Below are positions 23,226 to 33,100 of a stretch of 64,000 nucleotides of DNA, piece by piece. This DNA comes from Flavobacterium aquidurense (GTDB lineage: Bacteria; Bacteroidota; Bacteroidia; Flavobacteriales; Flavobacteriaceae). The notes beneath the pieces were generated by a model that worked only from the letters and a program-made list of their open reading frames with translations, ran no database searches and was not told the DNA's origin. Position 1 is the stretch's first letter. Each line of letters begins with the position of its first letter. The stretch spans positions 248,001 through 312,000 of the forward strand of contig NZ_JRLF01000010.1 of the NCBI RefSeq assembly GCF_001404985.1, written 5' to 3'. The translations under genes and the position numbers were made by a program.

Positions 23226-25430
23226 ATGAAATTATTATTTGTTCTTGGAATTTTTATATTGTGTTTTTCGATCAATGCTCAATCTGTAAATGGTACCGTA
23301 ACCGATATAAAAGGAAAACCTCTTGCTGATGTGCTGATTCATAATTTTACATCAAAAACACATGCACATAGCGACCTCAACGGAAAATTTACAATAGATA
23401 ATACTAATTCTCAGGATAGTCTACAAATCTCCAGACAAGGTTTTATTACCCAAAATATTAAAATTCAGGACAATGGCTTAGTAAATATCATATTAGAAGA
23501 AAAACCTTTTTTGCTTGAAGAAGTTACCATTACCAATAGTCTTAAATACCTGAATACAATTTCTAAAATAGATTTAGAAATTCAGCCTGTCTCAAATTCT
23601 CAGGATTTAATGCGTAAGGTACCAGGGCTTTTTATTGGCCAGCATGCGGGTGGAGGAAAAGCAGAACAAATTTTTCTAAGAGGTTTTGATTGTGATCATG
23701 GTACAGATATTAGTGTTTCTGTAGACGGAATGCCCGTAAACATGGTTTCTCATGCACACGGTCAGGGTTATGCTGATCTTCATTTTGTGATTCCGGAAAC
23801 AGTTGATAATATCGATTTTGATAAAGGGGCTTATTTTGCTGATAAAGGCGATTTTACTACTGCAGGTTACATTGCTTTCAATACTAAAAAAGCTTTAAAA
23901 AATAGTTCGGTATCGTTTGAACTCGGACAATTTGATACTTACAGAACGGTTGCTTTGTTTGATTTATTAAATACTGAAAATCAATCAGCATATTTTGCAG
24001 GCGAATACATGATGACAAATGGTTATTTTGATGCTCCGCAAAATTTTAATCGCATTAATTTATTCGGAAAATATACTGCTAAAATCAACAATGGTGATAA
24101 CATAGCGATTTCGTTATCTCATTTTACAAGTCAATGGGATGCGAGCGGACAAATTCCGGATCGTGCTGTAAATAGCGGAATGATTTCTCATTTTGGTGCA
24201 ATTGATTCTAATGAAGGAGGAAATACCGGACGAACAAACTTAAATCTGCAGTATGACTCGAAAATCGATGCTTATTCTAAAATTAAAAACACAGCATATT
24301 TAAGCAAATATGATTTTGAATTATTCTCTAATTTTACCTTTTTCTTAAACGATCCGGTAAACGGAGATCAGATCAGACAAAAGGATAATCGAACCATTGT
24401 AGGTTTTCAGTCTGAATATGACCGCAAAATAAATGAAAAGTGGAGTTTTAAATTAGGAGCCGGATTGCGAAATGATAACAATAAAAATATTGAATTATCG
24501 CACACTGTAAACCGTAAAACTGTTTTAGAATATTTAAGTCTTGGAAATGTAAATCAGACTAATCTTTTCTCGTATGCCAGTGCGGATTTTACATCCGGAA
24601 AATGGCTTATTAATTCCGGTTTGCGTCTGGATTATTTTAAATTTGGTTATGAAGATCAATTGGCACCAACATACAGTAATCAAACACAGACAAAATCAAT
24701 TGTAAGCCCCAAACTTAATTTTTTATATACTCAGGATAATACTTTACAATATTTCTTAAAATTAGGAAAAGGATTTCATAGCAATGATGCGCGTGTTGTA
24801 GTGGCACAAAAAGGTCAAAAAATCCTTCCTGAAACTTACGGTGCAGATTTGGGTATTAATTGGAAACCTTTTCCAAGAATGATTATTAACTCGGCTTTAT
24901 GGTATTTATATCTGGCACAGGAATTTGTATATGTAGGTGATGAAGCTGTAGTTGAACCAAGTGGAAAAACGGCGCGTAAGGGTTTTGATTTTGGATTAAG
25001 ATATCAATTTACCAATTGGTTATTCTGGAACACTGATTATACATATACTCACGCCAGATCTATTGATGAACCTAAAGGTGAGGATTATTTACTGCTTGCC
25101 CCTGTACATACTTTGACCAGCGGACTTTCGGTTAAGGATTTAAAAGGGTTTTCAGGAAGCTTAAGAACCCGTTTTTTAGGAGACAGACCTGCAAACGAAG
25201 ACAACTCTGTTGTTGCAAAAGGTTATTGCATCACTGATTTCTCTGTAAATTATCAAATCAAAAAGATTTCAATAGGAATAAACATCGATAACATTTTTGA
25301 CACGAAATGGAAAGAAACACAGTTTTTAACGGAAACGAGACTGGCTAATGAAACTGATCCTGTCGAAGAAATACATTTTACTGCCGGAACTCCTTTCAAC
25401 GTGAGATTAATCCTAAAATATAGCTGGTAA
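23226..25430 (+). CDS. TonB-dependent receptor
   Basis: A 734-residue outer-membrane receptor from the ATG at 23226. In order: a signal peptide ending SINAQ; a carboxypeptidase-regulatory-like domain (about 20-105, VNGTVTDIKGKPLADVLIHN); a plug (about 115-225) with KVPGLFIGQHAGGGKAEQIFLRG and VDGMPVNMVSHAHGQGYADLHF; then a beta-barrel to the C-terminal aromatic RLILKYSW. It imports a ligand with TonB/ExbBD energy. The plug is rich in His (HAHGQGY), but the substrate cannot be decided. No SusD partner is present, so glycan uptake is less likely. Confidence 0.92.
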   Translation: MKLLFVLGIFILCFSINAQSVNGTVTDIKGKPLADVLIHNFTSKTHAHSDLNGKFTIDNTNSQDSLQISRQGFITQNIKIQDNGLVNIILEEKPFLLEEVTITNSLKYLNTISKIDLEIQPVSNSQDLMRKVPGLFIGQHAGGGKAEQIFLRGFDCDHGTDISVSVDGMPVNMVSHAHGQGYADLHFVIPETVDNIDFDKGAYFADKGDFTTAGYIAFNTKKALKNSSVSFELGQFDTYRTVALFDLLNTENQSAYFAGEYMMTNGYFDAPQNFNRINLFGKYTAKINNGDNIAISLSHFTSQWDASGQIPDRAVNSGMISHFGAIDSNEGGNTGRTNLNLQYDSKIDAYSKIKNTAYLSKYDFELFSNFTFFLNDPVNGDQIRQKDNRTIVGFQSEYDRKINEKWSFKLGAGLRNDNNKNIELSHTVNRKTVLEYLSLGNVNQTNLFSYASADFTSGKWLINSGLRLDYFKFGYEDQLAPTYSNQTQTKSIVSPKLNFLYTQDNTLQYFLKLGKGFHSNDARVVVAQKGQKILPETYGADLGINWKPFPRMIINSALWYLYLAQEFVYVGDEAVVEPSGKTARKGFDFGLRYQFTNWLFWNTDYTYTHARSIDEPKGEDYLLLAPVHTLTSGLSVKDLKGFSGSLRTRFLGDRPANEDNSVVAKGYCITDFSVNYQIKKISIGINIDNIFDTKWKETQFLTETRLANETDPVEEIHFTAGTPFNVRLILKYSW

Positions 25431-25446
25431 GCAAGGTGTTTTATTT

Positions 25447-25609
25447 AGTCCCTACGGGACAAATTCTGCCTTGCCTTTATTTTTTTCTACCAATATTGAA
25501 TCTCTACGAGATATTCTTTTTAATTAAATATGCTGATCTTTTATTTTACTTCATAGATCAAAATCTTTAATAGGCGACTCCTTTAGGATTTAAATATTGG
25601 TAGAAAAAA
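25447..25609. repeat. REP-like palindrome cluster with 17-bp inverted flanks
   Basis: The arms 25481-25497 and 25593-25609 (TTTTTTCTACCAATATT and its reverse complement) enclose small palindromes such as ATCTCTACGAGAT (25500-25512). AGTCCCTACGGGAC (25447-25460) lies just before. Confidence 0.65.
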
Positions 25610-25665
25610 TCAATAATGTTATGTCAAAAAAAAATCTTTCGCTAAAGCAAAAGATCGCAAAGGTT

Positions 25666-25767
25666 TTGTCATTTCGATGAAGGAGAAATCACACTAGAAA
25701 CTCCACAATCAAAATCGCCAATCTTTGCCGAAGAACGAGTGTGATTTCTCTTTCGTCGAAATGACAA
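25666..25767. repeat. 102-bp imperfect palindromic intergenic repeat
   Basis: The arms 25666-25695 and 25738-25767 match at 28 of 30 positions in inverted order (core GAGAAATCACACT), leaving a 42-base centre. Sequences of this kind are frequent between flavobacterial genes. No gene is seen in 25431-25865. Confidence 0.8.
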
Positions 25768-25816
25768 TATTCTGTTGAATTAAGCCTCAATTAAGATTAT
25801 ACTCTGAATCTCAAAC

Positions 25817-25846
25817 AAAAAAGCATAGTAATCAAACTATGCTTTT
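25817..25846 (-). terminator. Terminator of the cupin-aldolase operon
   Basis: An 11-bp perfect stem AAAAGCATAGT/ACTATGCTTTT with a 6-base loop and a T run on the minus strand, 20 bases after the aldolase stop. Confidence 0.75.
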
Positions 25847-25865
25847 AACCAAATATTTATTTTAA

Positions 25866-26747
25866 TTACTTAACCAACTTCAGAATACGATCTAACTCTG
25901 TTATTTCATTTTCTGTAAGCGGCTGCAGAGGCTTTCTTAAATGTCCGCCCTCTATTCCCTGAAGCTGCAATCCTGATTTAATGGCTCTTGGCAATCCTTT
26001 TTCTACAATAAAACGAAGTAAATCGATCTGTTTGTAAAATAACTTTTGTGCTTCACTAAGATCATTATTTTGTATCGCATTATACAAGGCGATGTTTAGC
26101 TCCGGAATTAAATTAGGCGCTGCGGTACACCATCCCGTCGCTCCTGCCGCAAATGCTGAAAGCGCCAAAGGGTTTGATCCGTTATAAAATGCTACAGAAT
26201 CTCCTAATTCTTTTTTGAGGTAATGCATTCTTTGAACATCCCCTGTGCTTTCTTTAATCATGGTCACATTAGGGATTTCGAGAATTCTCTTTAATAATTT
26301 TGGCGACATATCTACTCCTGCCGTAGCGGGATTATTATACGCCATAATTGGAATAGAAATTTTTTTGGCAACTGCATCATAATGTTTTACAATTTCGTCA
26401 TCACTAAGTTTCCAGTAACTCATTGGGATAATCATTACGGCAGTGGCGCCCGCTTTTTCAGCAAATTTGGCATGGTAAATCGTTCTTTCGGTGGTGAGAT
26501 TTGATACGCCAACTAAAATAGGCGCTCTGCCTCTTACCTGTTCTACAGTAGCTTCTGTAATTGCTTCTTTTTCCTGATCGTTCAGGTAAGGCATTACTCC
26601 TGTACTACCTAAAGGAGCAATGCCTTGAGAACCAGACACTATTAATCTTTCTACTAATTGTTTATAAAGTAAAATATCAACTTTTTCGTTTGCATCAAAA
26701 GGCGTAATGGGATACGCAATGATGCCTTTAAATGGAGCGTTTTTCAT
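25866..26747 (-). CDS. DapA-like aldolase (dihydrodipicolinate synthase family)
   Basis: A 293-residue TIM-barrel enzyme of the N-acetylneuraminate lyase/DHDPS class. Visible are GSTGVMPYL in place of the usual GTTGE loop, the Tyr in MAYNNPATAG, the Schiff-base Lys in TMIKESTGD and a late glycine-rich GATGWC. The family condenses or cleaves pyruvate with an aldehyde. The altered GSTGV loop and the cupin/MocR context suggest a catabolic aldolase rather than lysine biosynthesis; the substrate is unknown. It is 18 bases after the cupin gene, in an operon. Confidence 0.85.
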   Translation of the reverse strand: MKNAPFKGIIAYPITPFDANEKVDILLYKQLVERLIVSGSQGIAPLGSTGVMPYLNDQEKEAITEATVEQVRGRAPILVGVSNLTTERTIYHAKFAEKAGATAVMIIPMSYWKLSDDEIVKHYDAVAKKISIPIMAYNNPATAGVDMSPKLLKRILEIPNVTMIKESTGDVQRMHYLKKELGDSVAFYNGSNPLALSAFAAGATGWCTAAPNLIPELNIALYNAIQNNDLSEAQKLFYKQIDLLRFIVEKGLPRAIKSGLQLQGIEGGHLRKPLQPLTENEITELDRILKLVK

Positions 26748-26765
26748 TTCTTTCTGCTGTTTTTT

Positions 26766-27227
26766 TTATAAATCCCTTCCTTCTTCTTCTCTTAATGCTA
26801 CTCCTAAATTTTGTAATTGTGGCGCATTTTCTGTGGCGATATATTTGGCGTTTTCAGTATCGCTTAAGTTTTGATGTCTGTGCCAGGTCCAGGCCGGAAT
26901 ATAAACTGCATCGCCCGCTTTCCATTCAACTTTTTGATCTTCAATTTCTGTATATCCGGCACCTTCAATTACATACAGCAAAGTTTCATAAGTATGCCTG
27001 TGTCTGTTCGTTAATTGTCCGGGTAATAACCCTCCAATGGTCATGCTGACATTTTTGCTTGGTAAATCGACAAAGAAAACCGGATGTTTTCTTTCTGTTG
27101 AAAATTGATTGTGCTCGCCTGCATTTTCTACATTTCTATGAATTAATTTTTCAGGCATTACAAAGCTTGGACGTGCAAAAGTTTGGTGAAAATCTTTTGA
27201 TGAGAATTTTTTTTCTGATGTTTCCAT
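26766..27227 (-). CDS. Cupin domain-containing protein
   Basis: A 153-residue single-cupin protein with motif 1 in NRHRHTYETLLYVIEGAGY (two His and a Glu) and motif 2 in GDAVYIPAWTWHRHQN. These should bind one metal ion. It could be an isomerase, dioxygenase or binding protein; the sequence does not say which. It is the first gene of a two-gene unit with the aldolase and is divergent from a MocR regulator, which probably controls it. Confidence 0.85.
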   Translation of the reverse strand: METSEKKFSSKDFHQTFARPSFVMPEKLIHRNVENAGEHNQFSTERKHPVFFVDLPSKNVSMTIGGLLPGQLTNRHRHTYETLLYVIEGAGYTEIEDQKVEWKAGDAVYIPAWTWHRHQNLSDTENAKYIATENAPQLQNLGVALREEEGRDL

Positions 27228-27254
27228 TTTTATTTAATTTAAGTTGCTGCATTA

Positions 27255-27281
27255 TTGCTTGACAAAAATATCCTAACTTTG
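27255..27281 (+). promoter_or_regulatory. Promoter region of the mocR-type gene
   Basis: TAACTTTG (27274-27281) with a TTG at 27255-27257, 16 bases apart. A GGTCTGG overlaps the end of the -7 box, and CTGGACTAT occurs in reverse around 27313-27321, so the regulator may bind here to control itself. Confidence 0.5.
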
Positions 27282-27324
27282 GTCTGGCTGCATAACACAG
27301 TTTTAACATAAACAGATAGTCCAG

Positions 27325-28737
27325 ATGTTACGACCTTGGCAATTAGAAATCCAGTTAGACAAAAAATCCATTACGGCACTTTATCTTCAAATTGCCGATG
27401 CGATTATTTATGCTATAAAATCCGGTAAATTATCCAGCGGTAATGCTTTGCCCGGAAGCAGGCAATTGGCAGGTTTACTCCAGGTAAACCGCAATACTGT
27501 AATTGAAGCCCTTGATGTTTTAATTACCGAAGGATGGTTGATTACAATAGACAGAAAAGGAACTTTTGTTGCTGATGTATTACCTGAAATTTTTCCGGAT
27601 AAAAAAACCAAATTACCTATAGTGGTTGCTGATAATGAAGTGAAACCTCATCTTGTTTTTGATGACGGGCTCCCAGATAGCCGACTTGCCCCTATGACTG
27701 ATCTTGCCCGCGCATACAGGGAAATATTCAACAGAAAATCAAGATGGCAGATAATGGGTTACAGTAATGAGTTTGGTGCGGCTGAATTTAGGAAAGCAAT
27801 TGCCCAAATGCTGAATTTTAAAAGAGGAATGAATGTTTCTCAGGAACAAGTCTGCATTACACGCGGCAGTCAAATGGCAATGTATCTCGCTTCGCATTGT
27901 TTACTCTCACAAGGTGATTATGTTATGATCGAGAATCCGGGTTACAAACCCGCATGGAAAGCATTTGAAAATGCTGGCGCGACTTTACTTCCGGTAAGTA
28001 TTGCGGAGGATGGACTTAATTTAGATGAAGTCGAGAAATATCTTAAAACATATAGTACTATAAAAGCAATATATGTAACGCCACATCATCAATTTCCTAC
28101 TACGGTAACAATGAGTTTGAAAAAAAGATTAAAGCTCATTGAATTATCCAATCGGTATAATTTTACGATAATCGAGGATGATTATGATCATGAATTCCAC
28201 TTTGGGCAACGTCCTGTTTTGCCTATTTCGAGCTATGAAAATGCTAAGAACTTTGTTTACATAGGAACTTTAAGCAAGATTGTAGCTCCGGCATTGCGTA
28301 TTGGTTATTTGGTTACTACGCCTGAAAACATTCAGAAAGTAGGCGAACACAGAAAAATAATAGATGTGCAAGGCGATAATATTATGGAAGAAGCAGTACT
28401 GCATCTCATTAATGAAGGAATTATAAAAAGACATCTTAAGAAAACCAATCTTATTTATAAATCAAAAAGAGATTATTTTGAAGGTCTCTGCAATCAACAT
28501 CTCAAAGGCAAAATTACTTTCTCTAAACCTGAAGGCGGCCTGGCTTTCTGGATTGTACCAAATTCTAAAATTGACATCTCATTTGTTTGTGAGCAATTAT
28601 GGAGTAAAGGCATCAGAATCATGAATCCGGAAAATTTTAGTTTTACAGATTCGGCATCCGGATTTAGATTAGGATATGCTTCACTTACAGAAAAACAAAT
28701 GGAGGAAGGAATTATAGCACTTTCTGAATATCTATAA
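27325..28737 (+). CDS. MocR/PdxR family PLP-dependent transcriptional regulator
   Basis: A 470-residue fusion. Residues 1-75 are a GntR winged helix (ALYLQIADAIIYAIKSGKL...LPGSRQLAGLLQVNRNTVIEAL). Residues about 110-470 are a type I aminotransferase-like domain with EDDYDHEF, and a PLP-binding Lys in YIGTLSKIVAPALRIGY. MocR proteins sense PLP adducts of amines or amino acids. The divergent cupin and aldolase genes are the natural targets. The shared CTGGACTAT motif also appears before the AAA+ gene at 29331. Confidence 0.92.
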   Translation: MLRPWQLEIQLDKKSITALYLQIADAIIYAIKSGKLSSGNALPGSRQLAGLLQVNRNTVIEALDVLITEGWLITIDRKGTFVADVLPEIFPDKKTKLPIVVADNEVKPHLVFDDGLPDSRLAPMTDLARAYREIFNRKSRWQIMGYSNEFGAAEFRKAIAQMLNFKRGMNVSQEQVCITRGSQMAMYLASHCLLSQGDYVMIENPGYKPAWKAFENAGATLLPVSIAEDGLNLDEVEKYLKTYSTIKAIYVTPHHQFPTTVTMSLKKRLKLIELSNRYNFTIIEDDYDHEFHFGQRPVLPISSYENAKNFVYIGTLSKIVAPALRIGYLVTTPENIQKVGEHRKIIDVQGDNIMEEAVLHLINEGIIKRHLKKTNLIYKSKRDYFEGLCNQHLKGKITFSKPEGGLAFWIVPNSKIDISFVCEQLWSKGIRIMNPENFSFTDSASGFRLGYASLTEKQMEEGIIALSEYL

Positions 28738-28744
28738 AAAATAA

Positions 28745-28770
28745 GGCTGAAAACCCTTTAGTTCTCAGCC
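28745..28770 (-). terminator. Terminator of the DUF2024 gene
   Basis: A 10-bp stem (28745-28754 with 28761-28770, one mismatch, core GGCTGA/TCAGCC), followed on the minus strand by TTATTTTTT. Confidence 0.5.
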
Positions 28771-28798
28771 CGTAAAATTTAAAATTTCAGTAACAGAA

Positions 28799-29062
28799 TT
28801 AATTGCAATTTTCCATTTCGATAATAGAAAAACCATTTTGCCTAATTTGATTTTCTAGTTCTAAAGGAGCTTTGTCTATGTGACAAAATTTACATTCTTT
28901 TGAGGTTAAAGGCTGACCTTCTTGCGAAACAGTTTTTAAATAAATTTTTCCAAACTCAAAAACCTGATCCGCATCATTCGTATGCTCTTCTACGAGAATA
29001 TCAAAATGCATAATTTCTCCGTCTTTTCGGGTTACATAAGTATCCCATACCGCTATTTTCAT
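28799..29062 (-). CDS. DUF2024 family protein
   Basis: An 87-residue soluble protein beginning KIAVWDTYVTRKDGEIMHFDILVEE, which I recognise as the DUF2024 pattern. It has a conserved-looking CKFCH pair that could bind metal. Function unknown. It is convergent with the MocR gene and divergent from the AAA+ gene. Confidence 0.8.
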   Translation of the reverse strand: MKIAVWDTYVTRKDGEIMHFDILVEEHTNDADQVFEFGKIYLKTVSQEGQPLTSKECKFCHIDKAPLELENQIRQNGFSIIEMENCN

Positions 29063-29193
29063 AAATTAATATTTTAGATTATTATTACCTGTCTGGTACA
29101 ATTACTTTAAAGAAGTTTTTTTACCAATAATTATATCAATACATTGATGTATTATTAGAACGAAGATACTTAGGTTCAACAGAAAGCTTATAA

Positions 29194-29277
29194 TCCAGTT
29201 TTTTCATTTATTATAAATTACTGGTCTGTTTATAATTTTAAATTAAAAAACTGGACTATTGTAAATACCAAAGACTG
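29194..29277. promoter_or_regulatory. Cluster of CTGG boxes upstream of the AAA+ gene
   Basis: CTGGTCTG (29221), CTGGACTAT (29251) and CTGGATTA (29274), plus a reverse CCAG (29194), stand within 84 bases. CTGGAC-type boxes are known operators of MocR regulators such as TauR. The same CTGGACTAT lies in reverse next to the mocR start. Confidence 0.4.
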
Positions 29278-29304
29278 GATTACAGGTTTAGTCTTGATAT
29301 GTTA

Positions 29305-29312
29305 TAATTTTG
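29305..29312 (+). promoter_or_regulatory. Promoter -7 element for the AAA+ gene
   Basis: TAATTTTG matches TAnnTTTG, 18 bases before the ATG at 29331. No TTG is present at -33; the CTGG boxes lie there instead. Confidence 0.4.
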
Positions 29313-29330
29313 CATTAAATAAAAATTGAA

Positions 29331-30044
29331 ATGAATCTATACGAACTTACCGTAAACGATACTGAAAAAATAGTTTTAGATGATTTACTTTTTAGTGAAG
29401 AAAATAAGGCAGCTTTGACGCAGACTATAAAAGAGCATCAATATCTTGAAGAATTAAAAAAATACAATCTTAAAGTAGATCATAAAATATTACTTCACGG
29501 TCATTCAGGATGTGGTAAAACAACAACGGCAAAAGCGATTGCAACTGCATTGAATAAAAATGTCGTAATCATAAACTTAAGCACTTTAATTAATGCCCGA
29601 ATTGGTGAAACCTCAAAAAATGTAAAAGCCATATTCGACAAAGCCATTAGGGAAAATGCCGTATTATTTCTGGATGAATTTGACCAAATTGGAAAAAGCC
29701 GTGACAGTGAGGATAAAGATGTGGGCGAAATGAGACGTTTGGTTAATACCATTATTCAGTTGATTGATTATTTACCAACAAACTGCCTGCTTATTTGTGC
29801 TACAAATCATTATCATACAATTGACACAGCTTTATTGAGAAGATTTCAAATACGACTGCAATTCGAAATGCCCAACGAAAGTGAATTGGATCTTTATTAT
29901 GATAGATTACTGGTTGGATTTCCTTCTCATTTACAAGATATTTCACGTAAGTACAATATCTCATATGCAGAAGCTAAAGACTATGTTAATACAATTATGA
30001 AGAAACAAATTATTGCCGAATTGGAACTCCAAAAGTTATTATAA
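29331..30044 (+). CDS. Small AAA+ family ATPase
   Basis: A 237-residue single-domain AAA+ protein with Walker A GHSGCGKTT (residues about 57-65), Walker B AVLFLDEFDQIG, sensor 1 in CATNH and an arginine finger in LLRRF. There is no protease or DNA-binding domain. It probably forms a ring that remodels a protein partner, but no partner gene is adjacent. It could be a housekeeping orphan or the motor of an uncharacterised pair. Confidence 0.88.
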   Translation: MNLYELTVNDTEKIVLDDLLFSEENKAALTQTIKEHQYLEELKKYNLKVDHKILLHGHSGCGKTTTAKAIATALNKNVVIINLSTLINARIGETSKNVKAIFDKAIRENAVLFLDEFDQIGKSRDSEDKDVGEMRRLVNTIIQLIDYLPTNCLLICATNHYHTIDTALLRRFQIRLQFEMPNESELDLYYDRLLVGFPSHLQDISRKYNISYAEAKDYVNTIMKKQIIAELELQKLL

Positions 30045-30074
30045 GGCAGTATTTTCTATAAAAAATTTAAATAA

Positions 30075-30104
30075 AAAACCACTTGCTTTTCGACAAGTGG
30101 TTTT
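30075..30104. terminator. Bidirectional terminator between convergent genes
   Basis: An 11-bp perfect stem AAAACCACTTG/CAAGTGGTTTT with an 8-base loop and A/T-rich flanks on both sides. It serves the AAA+ gene and the large secreted protein gene. Confidence 0.75.
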
Positions 30105-30124
30105 AAATTTTGGTATTATAATTT

Positions 30125-33100
30125 TTAATAAATCACCTTTTTAGTTGCGACACGGTTATTATTCAAAACTACTTTGACTACTAAAACCTGATTACTGGAT
30201 CTTAGACTGTTAATAATTAATTTAGAATCTGATACTTTATCTTTATTGTAAAGCAAATTACCGGATACATCATAAACCAATACCTCATTGATAGTTTGAT
30301 TTATGGTTTCGATATTAATCACCTGATTAAAAGCCGTTACTGAAGTAGTATAATCATCTGAAACTTCTGCTGCTTCAACTCCTCTTGAAGATGACCTTTC
30401 ATCTACAATTACAAAACTTGCTGAAGGCTCTGAAGCACAAGTTGATTCAAAATTACTTACTGTAAGAGTAGATGTACCTACCGGAATATCATAAATGAGT
30501 ACAGAATCTCCGAATCCGGTTCTGGTTTGTAAACTCGGACTAATTAATATTGTCCACTCCGTACGACGAGGTAATCCGCTTACACTAACAGTTGACCTGC
30601 TTTCATCAGTTACTGGCATAATTTCCCCAATAATTGGTGCTGCCGGGGTTGAATTAATTTCTATAGATACTGGCACAGATCCTGTGCAAGCTCCTTCTAC
30701 AAGATACATTGTGCCTGAATAAGATCCTCCTGGAACATTAGCTGATATCTCAATAGATTCTATAAGCCCACCTATTCCTTCAAATTCATAAGATGTAATA
30801 GATTGATCTTGTAATAAAGCTGCATTTGCAGTTTCATCCCAATCAATATAATAACTTGTAGGATTACCTGTAATTTCTGAGTATTCTAATGTTGCGTTTT
30901 GAAAACTCGTGCTTGAACAAACTGATCTAATTGGTGCAAAAATCGTAATTGAAGGAGCTACTCCTACATTTAAATTAAAAGTTTTTCCTAAACTATTTAC
31001 ACCATTTGCGTCTTTAACAGTCAGCGTTCCTGTATAAGTTCCTCCCAATGTATCGTTGGGAACCGCAATACTGATTGGACTAGCTGGTAATATTGCATCA
31101 GTAACAACTATCAAATTGTTTCCGGGAGATGAACTCCAAACTATACTATAAGTTGTTGGATTTCCTGTAGTTCCTTTATAATCTAATTTTGCATACTGTT
31201 CTTCAGTAGTATTATTCAAACATATATCTGTTGAAGATGCCAATGCTATAGTTGGCAATAAACCATTAATCACTATAGATACGGATTGAACTACACCACA
31301 AGTACCATCAAAAAGATACATTGTACCATTATAAGTTCCTGCAGGTACATTTGCCGGTATCTGAATTGTATTTATAGTACCGCCACTTGATACTGAAGTA
31401 AATGGAGTATCACCTTGATCTGTCAATAAAGCCGCATTTGCTGTAGCGTCCCAATCAATATTATAATTTGAGATATTACCTTCGACCGCAGAATAGGACA
31501 ATGTAGCATTTTGCGAATTTGTGCTTGTTGCAACTGAAGCAATTGTTCCTGATGTGCTAATAGTAAAGTACCTGCCTACTTTTATGGTAAAAATTGAAGG
31601 ACTACTTATATCGCCATTTGCATTTTTTACAGTCAATGTTCCTGTATAAGTATCAGAAGCTGTCCCAAGCGGAATAAGAACCTGAATTGCATTAGCCGGT
31701 AATGCCGCATCTGTAACTGCTGTAAAATCATTAGTTGGTGATGAATCCCAAACTATACTATAAGTTACAGGATTTCCTGTTGTCGCACTATATGGTACTG
31801 CTTTATAATGTGCATTGTCATAGTTATCCAGGCAATATTTTATTGCAGAAGATGTTAAAGTTATACTTGGTGCTACTACTACCGGATTTATCGTTATAGA
31901 TACATTTTGGGATTTATTACAAGAAGTATCATTCACAATATTCATTACACCTGAATACGTTCCAGCAGGAACATTTGCAGGAATCAGAATACTATCTATA
32001 GTACCTCCGCTTGGATTAAAAACAAATGGAGTGCTTGATTGGTCTAGTAATAAGGCGGTATTGGCCGTTGAATTCCAATCGATAGAGTAACTTGAAGGAC
32101 TACCCGTAGTTGATGAATAAGTTAAGATCGCATTTTGAGAGCTGCTACTTGTGGTAACTGAATTAATGGTGCCGGATGTAGCTATCGTAGGAATACTGCC
32201 TATTCTCAAATTAAAATTCGATCCTAAACTACTAACTCCGTTAGCATCTTTCACCGTTATTGTACCAGTATATATTCCTAAATTTGTTCCGGATGCTATA
32301 GGAATCAAAATTAGTTTAGGATTAGCTGATAATACTTCATCAGTAACTGGTACAAGACTATTTGCAGGAGATGAACTCCAAACAATGCTGTATGTTACCG
32401 GACTACCAGTTGTTGCACTATAAGATAAAACACCATATGTTTCTGGTGTAGTACTGCCTGTTTGTAAACAAGTCGTGCTTGCTGCTGCCGTAGTTATAGT
32501 TGGTAATTCTTGGATAATGATAGATATTGACTGCAGTTGTGTACAGGTTGCTTCATCACCAATAAACATTCTGCCTGTATAAGTTCCTGCTGGAACATTT
32601 GCAGGTATCTCAATTGTATCTAGAATGCCTCCACCAGCTGCAAAAGTAAATGGAGTAACAGGTTGGTTAGGAATGGTATCAGAATCCCAAAAAATAAAAT
32701 AATTTATAGGATTACCAGTAGTTGCAGCATAAGTTAATGTGGCATTTTGCGAATTGGCACTTGTATTAATTGTATCAATTATTCCTGTTGTTGTAATCGA
32801 AATTTGACGTACAGTTAAAGTAAAAGGAGTGCCTGAGCTAACACACCCATTAGCATTTTTTACCGTTATTGTGCCACTGTATGTGCCAGCAGGAGTATTT
32901 GCAGGGACCAAGACTGATAGGGAACTATATAATTGTTCATCCGTCACTGGCGTAAAATTATTTGCGGGAGATGAATTCCAAGCAATACTATATGTCGTTG
33001 GATCTCCAGTTGCTGCATCATAATTTAATGTCGTATAACCATCAAAGTCTTCGAAACAGCTACCGTTTGTCGTAACTCCTGTTATTGTTGGCGGTGCATT

